Of a DNA stretch of 64,000 bases, positions 61,870 to 64,000 are shown piece by piece. This DNA is from Bacteroidia bacterium (GTDB lineage Bacteria > Bacteroidota > Bacteroidia > B-17B0 > Aurantibacillaceae), in assembly GCA_016787895.1 (NCBI GenBank), contig JAEUTN010000022.1:310001-374000 (forward strand). The letters are read 5' to 3'. The notes under the pieces are model-generated. The model made no database searches, was not told the origin of the DNA, and saw nothing but the letters and a program-made list of their open reading frames with translations. How positions within the stretch are numbered: position 1 is the stretch's first letter; the number at the start of each line of letters is the position of its first letter. The position numbers and the translations under genes are program-made.

Positions 61870-63786
61870 TTATTTCACTTCTTCGAAATCCACATCGGTC
61901 ACATTTTCTGTGCTGTTGGATTGACCGGCATTTTGCTGGGTGTTATTGTTTCCGGCAGTTCCGGCACCACCTTCAGGCTGTCCTTGTGTAGCTTTGTACA
62001 TGTCTTCACTTGCTGCTGACCAGGCCGCATTAATAGCGGTGAGAGCAGTTGCGATTTTTGACAGATCTTTAGCCGCATGCGCTGCTTTGAGCTCAGTTAA
62101 GGCGCTTTCTATGTTTGCTTTTTTCTCAGCCGGAATTTTATCACCGTATTCTTTCAGTTGTTTTTCTGATTGAAACACCATGGCATCGGCTTCATTGAGT
62201 TTCTCTACTTCCTCCTTGGCTTTTTTATCAGCTTCGGCGTTCATTTCGGCTTCGCGTTTCATGCGGTCGATTTCTTCCTGGCTCAATCCGCTCTTCGCTT
62301 CAATGCGAATGTTGTGTGATTTGCCCGTGGCTTTGTCTTTCGCGCTGACATTCAGGATACCGTTTGCATCGATGTCGAAGGTCACCTCAATTTGAGGAAC
62401 ACCACGTTGTGCCGGTGGAATTCCATCCAGGTTGAATTCGCCCAGTTTACGGTTATCGCGGGCCATTGGGCGCTCGCCCTGGTACACCACAATTTGAACA
62501 GATGGCTGATTGTCGGCAGCTGTGCTAAAATCCTGGGATTTTTTGGTTGGAATGGTGGTGTTGGATTCGATGAGTTTGGTGAACACACCGCCCATGGTTT
62601 CGATACCCAGTGAAAGTGGCGTTACATCCAGCAACAACACGTCTTTCACTTCTCCGGTTAACACACCACCCTGAATAGCTGCTCCAAGCGCAACCACTTC
62701 ATCGGGGTTTACACTTTTGTTTGGCGCTTTGCCGAAGAACTTTTCTACCGCTGCCTGAATTGCAGGAATACGTGTAGATCCTCCAACCAATATAATCTCA
62801 TTGATGTCGCCGGGATTCAAACCCGCGTTTTTCAAAGCCGAACGGCAGGGCTCAATGGTGCGCTGAATCAGGCTATCGGCTAATGCTTCAAACTTCGCGC
62901 GGCTAAGGCTTTTCACCAGATGCTTAGGCATACCGTTCACCGGCATAATGTAAGGCAGGTTAATTTCGGTGGTGGTGGAGTTAGACAGTTCGATTTTGGC
63001 TTTTTCAGCAGCTTCTTTCAAACGCTGAAGGGCCATTGGATCCTGACGAAGGTCGAGACCCTCATCTTTTTTGAACTCATCCGCCAACCAATCAATAATT
63101 ACCTGATCAAAGTCGTCACCACCCAGGTGAGTATCACCATCAGTGCTTTTTACCTCAAACACTCCATCACCCAGCTCAAGTACTGAAACGTCGTGAGTTC
63201 CACCACCGCAGTCGAACACCACAATCTTCATTTCCTTGTTTTTCTTATCCATACCGTAGGCCAAAGCCGCAGCGGTAGGTTCGTTGATGATGCGTTTTAC
63301 TTTTAAACCGGCAACTTCACCGGCTTCTTTGGTGGCCTGACGCTGAGCATCGTTGAAGTATGCCGGAACGGTAATCACCGCTTCGGTAACTTCGGTACCC
63401 AAATAATCTTCAGCCGTTTTTTTCATTTTCTGAAGAATGATGGCTGAAATTTCCTGTGGGGTGTATTTTCTATCGTCAATTTGTACCCTTGGGGTATTAT
63501 TCTCTCCTTTTACAACCTGATACGGTACGCGTGCAATTTCAGTAGTTACCTCATCGTATGTATGTCCCATAAATCGCTTTATGGAATAAACAGTCTTTTT
63601 TGGATTGGTAATGGCCTGACGTTTGGCAGGGTCGCCTACTTTTCTCTCGCCACCATCCACAAAAGCCACAACAGAAGGGGTTGTTCTTTTGCCTTCATTG
63701 TTTGCAATAACCACCGGCTCATTACCCTCCATTACGGATACGCAGCTGTTTGTGGTTCCAAGATCTATTCCTATTATTTTTCCCAT
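61870..63786 (-). CDS. dnaK: Molecular chaperone DnaK (Hsp70)
   Basis: A 638-residue Hsp70. The ATG at 63786 ([22 protein letters not shown]) is the family start; an upstream codon at 63807 would add seven residues. The ATPase domain (1-about 380) has the phosphate motifs IDLGTTNS and [13 protein letters not shown], followed by the linker [12 protein letters not shown], substrate-binding domain (about 390-505) and a Gln/Asn-rich tail ending VDFEEVK. It folds nascent and stressed proteins with DnaJ and GrpE, which are not in the window. A 13-bp palindrome lies 62 bases upstream. Confidence 0.98.
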   Translation of the reverse strand: MGKIIGIDLGTTNSCVSVMEGNEPVVIANNEGKRTTPSVVAFVDGGERKVGDPAKRQAITNPKKTVYSIKRFMGHTYDEVTTEIARVPYQVVKGENNTPRVQIDDRKYTPQEISAIILQKMKKTAEDYLGTEVTEAVITVPAYFNDAQRQATKEAGEVAGLKVKRIINEPTAAALAYGMDKKNKEMKIVVFDCGGGTHDVSVLELGDGVFEVKSTDGDTHLGGDDFDQVIIDWLADEFKKDEGLDLRQDPMALQRLKEAAEKAKIELSNSTTTEINLPYIMPVNGMPKHLVKSLSRAKFEALADSLIQRTIEPCRSALKNAGLNPGDINEIILVGGSTRIPAIQAAVEKFFGKAPNKSVNPDEVVALGAAIQGGVLTGEVKDVLLLDVTPLSLGIETMGGVFTKLIESNTTIPTKKSQDFSTAADNQPSVQIVVYQGERPMARDNRKLGEFNLDGIPPAQRGVPQIEVTFDIDANGILNVSAKDKATGKSHNIRIEAKSGLSQEEIDRMKREAEMNAEADKKAKEEVEKLNEADAMVFQSEKQLKEYGDKIPAEKKANIESALTELKAAHAAKDLSKIATALTAINAAWSAASEDMYKATQGQPEGGAGTAGNNNTQQNAGQSNSTENVTDVDFEEVK

Positions 63787-63847
63787 TTTAATTTGTTTTA
63801 CCCTCAAATCTCAATTAATATGCCAAACAGGGTTTCGCCGGTCATTC

Positions 63848-63860
63848 TGACAGACTGTCA
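63848..63860. promoter_or_regulatory. Palindrome upstream of dnaK, possible heat-shock operator
   Basis: TGACAG-A-CTGTCA is a perfect inverted repeat, 62 bases before the dnaK ATG. It does not look like CIRCE. No TAnnTTTG promoter was found in this interval, so control may be different from the other genes here. Confidence 0.4.
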
Positions 63861-63932
63861 CACGAAACCTGATTGAATTGGATAAAGTGACGGAATTCCC
63901 CTGATTGGGACTATCCCTTTGTCATGGCCCTT

Positions 63933-64000
63933 TTATAAACAGCCGGGAAGGTCGAGATCGGCTTCAAAAAAACTATACTTGCAGGTGCTTGGATCGCTTG
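63933..64000 (-). CDS. Possible 3' end of an upstream gene (partial)
   Basis: One minus-strand frame from the right edge ends in TAA at 63933 and reads as a plausible protein tail (SDPSTCKYSFFEADLDLPGCL). A second minus frame (ending TAG near 63911) is equally short, so the frame is uncertain and no function can be assigned. Confidence 0.25.
   Translation of the reverse strand, partial: SDPSTCKYSFFEADLDLPGCL

Overview
The window is a chromosomal segment of a Bacteroidota bacterium, most like a Flavobacteriales-type lineage. The evidence is a type IX secretion/gliding locus (PorU, PorV, a PorP/SprF-family protein, GldJ), several surface proteins with T9SS C-terminal sorting domains, a complete Bat (aerotolerance) operon, Bacteroidota-type YidC and MurF, and repeated -7 promoter elements of the Bacteroidota form TAnnTTTG upstream of many genes. 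No rRNA, tRNA, CRISPR array, insertion sequence or phage gene was seen.

Layout. 1-3200 (minus) is the 5' part of a giant Ig-like-repeat surface protein that runs off the left edge. 3341-5664 (minus) is a three-gene operon: membrane cytochrome c, HflX GTPase, GNAT acetyltransferase. 5760-11174 (plus) holds an overlapping pair of exported amidohydrolase-family proteins followed by pdxA. 11295-19558 (plus) is an eight-gene MoxR-DUF58-Bat operon. 19555-22740 (minus) groups lipA with two predicted envelope proteins and an alpha/beta-hydrolase lipoprotein. 22798-24427 (plus) encodes an OsmC-family protein and a polysaccharide flippase. 24659-32773 encodes three secreted proteins: LamG plus type A signal, LamG plus Ig-like repeats plus type B signal, and a Gly-rich protein with a type A signal.

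32993-42883 (plus) is the most unusual region, a surface-glycan-type cluster in two parts. The first part has two sugar ketoisomerase-like cupins, an acyl carrier protein, a ketoreductase-like SDR, a metallo-beta-lactamase-fold hydrolase, a KASIII-like synthase, a methyltransferase and a VOC protein; from the first ACP on it is visibly AT-rich. The second part has an FkbH-type HAD protein, a second ACP, an adenylate-forming ligase, a GNAT and a GT2 glycosyltransferase. Together they look like a dedicated pathway that builds an unusual short acyl group on carrier proteins and places it on a sugar.

42880-52618 holds a peptide-binding lipoprotein, porV and porU (minus), then a PorP/SprF gene and gldJ (plus). 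52683-57311 holds murF, a dicarboxylate/amino-acid symporter and yidC (plus). 57398-60779 is a putative metal-related outer-membrane uptake module: a His-rich small protein, a TonB-dependent receptor and a lipoprotein. 60823-63786 (minus) holds a DoxX/MauE-thioredoxin fusion and dnaK, with a 13-bp palindrome upstream of dnaK.

All functional calls are by reading motifs and family resemblance; no database search was run.
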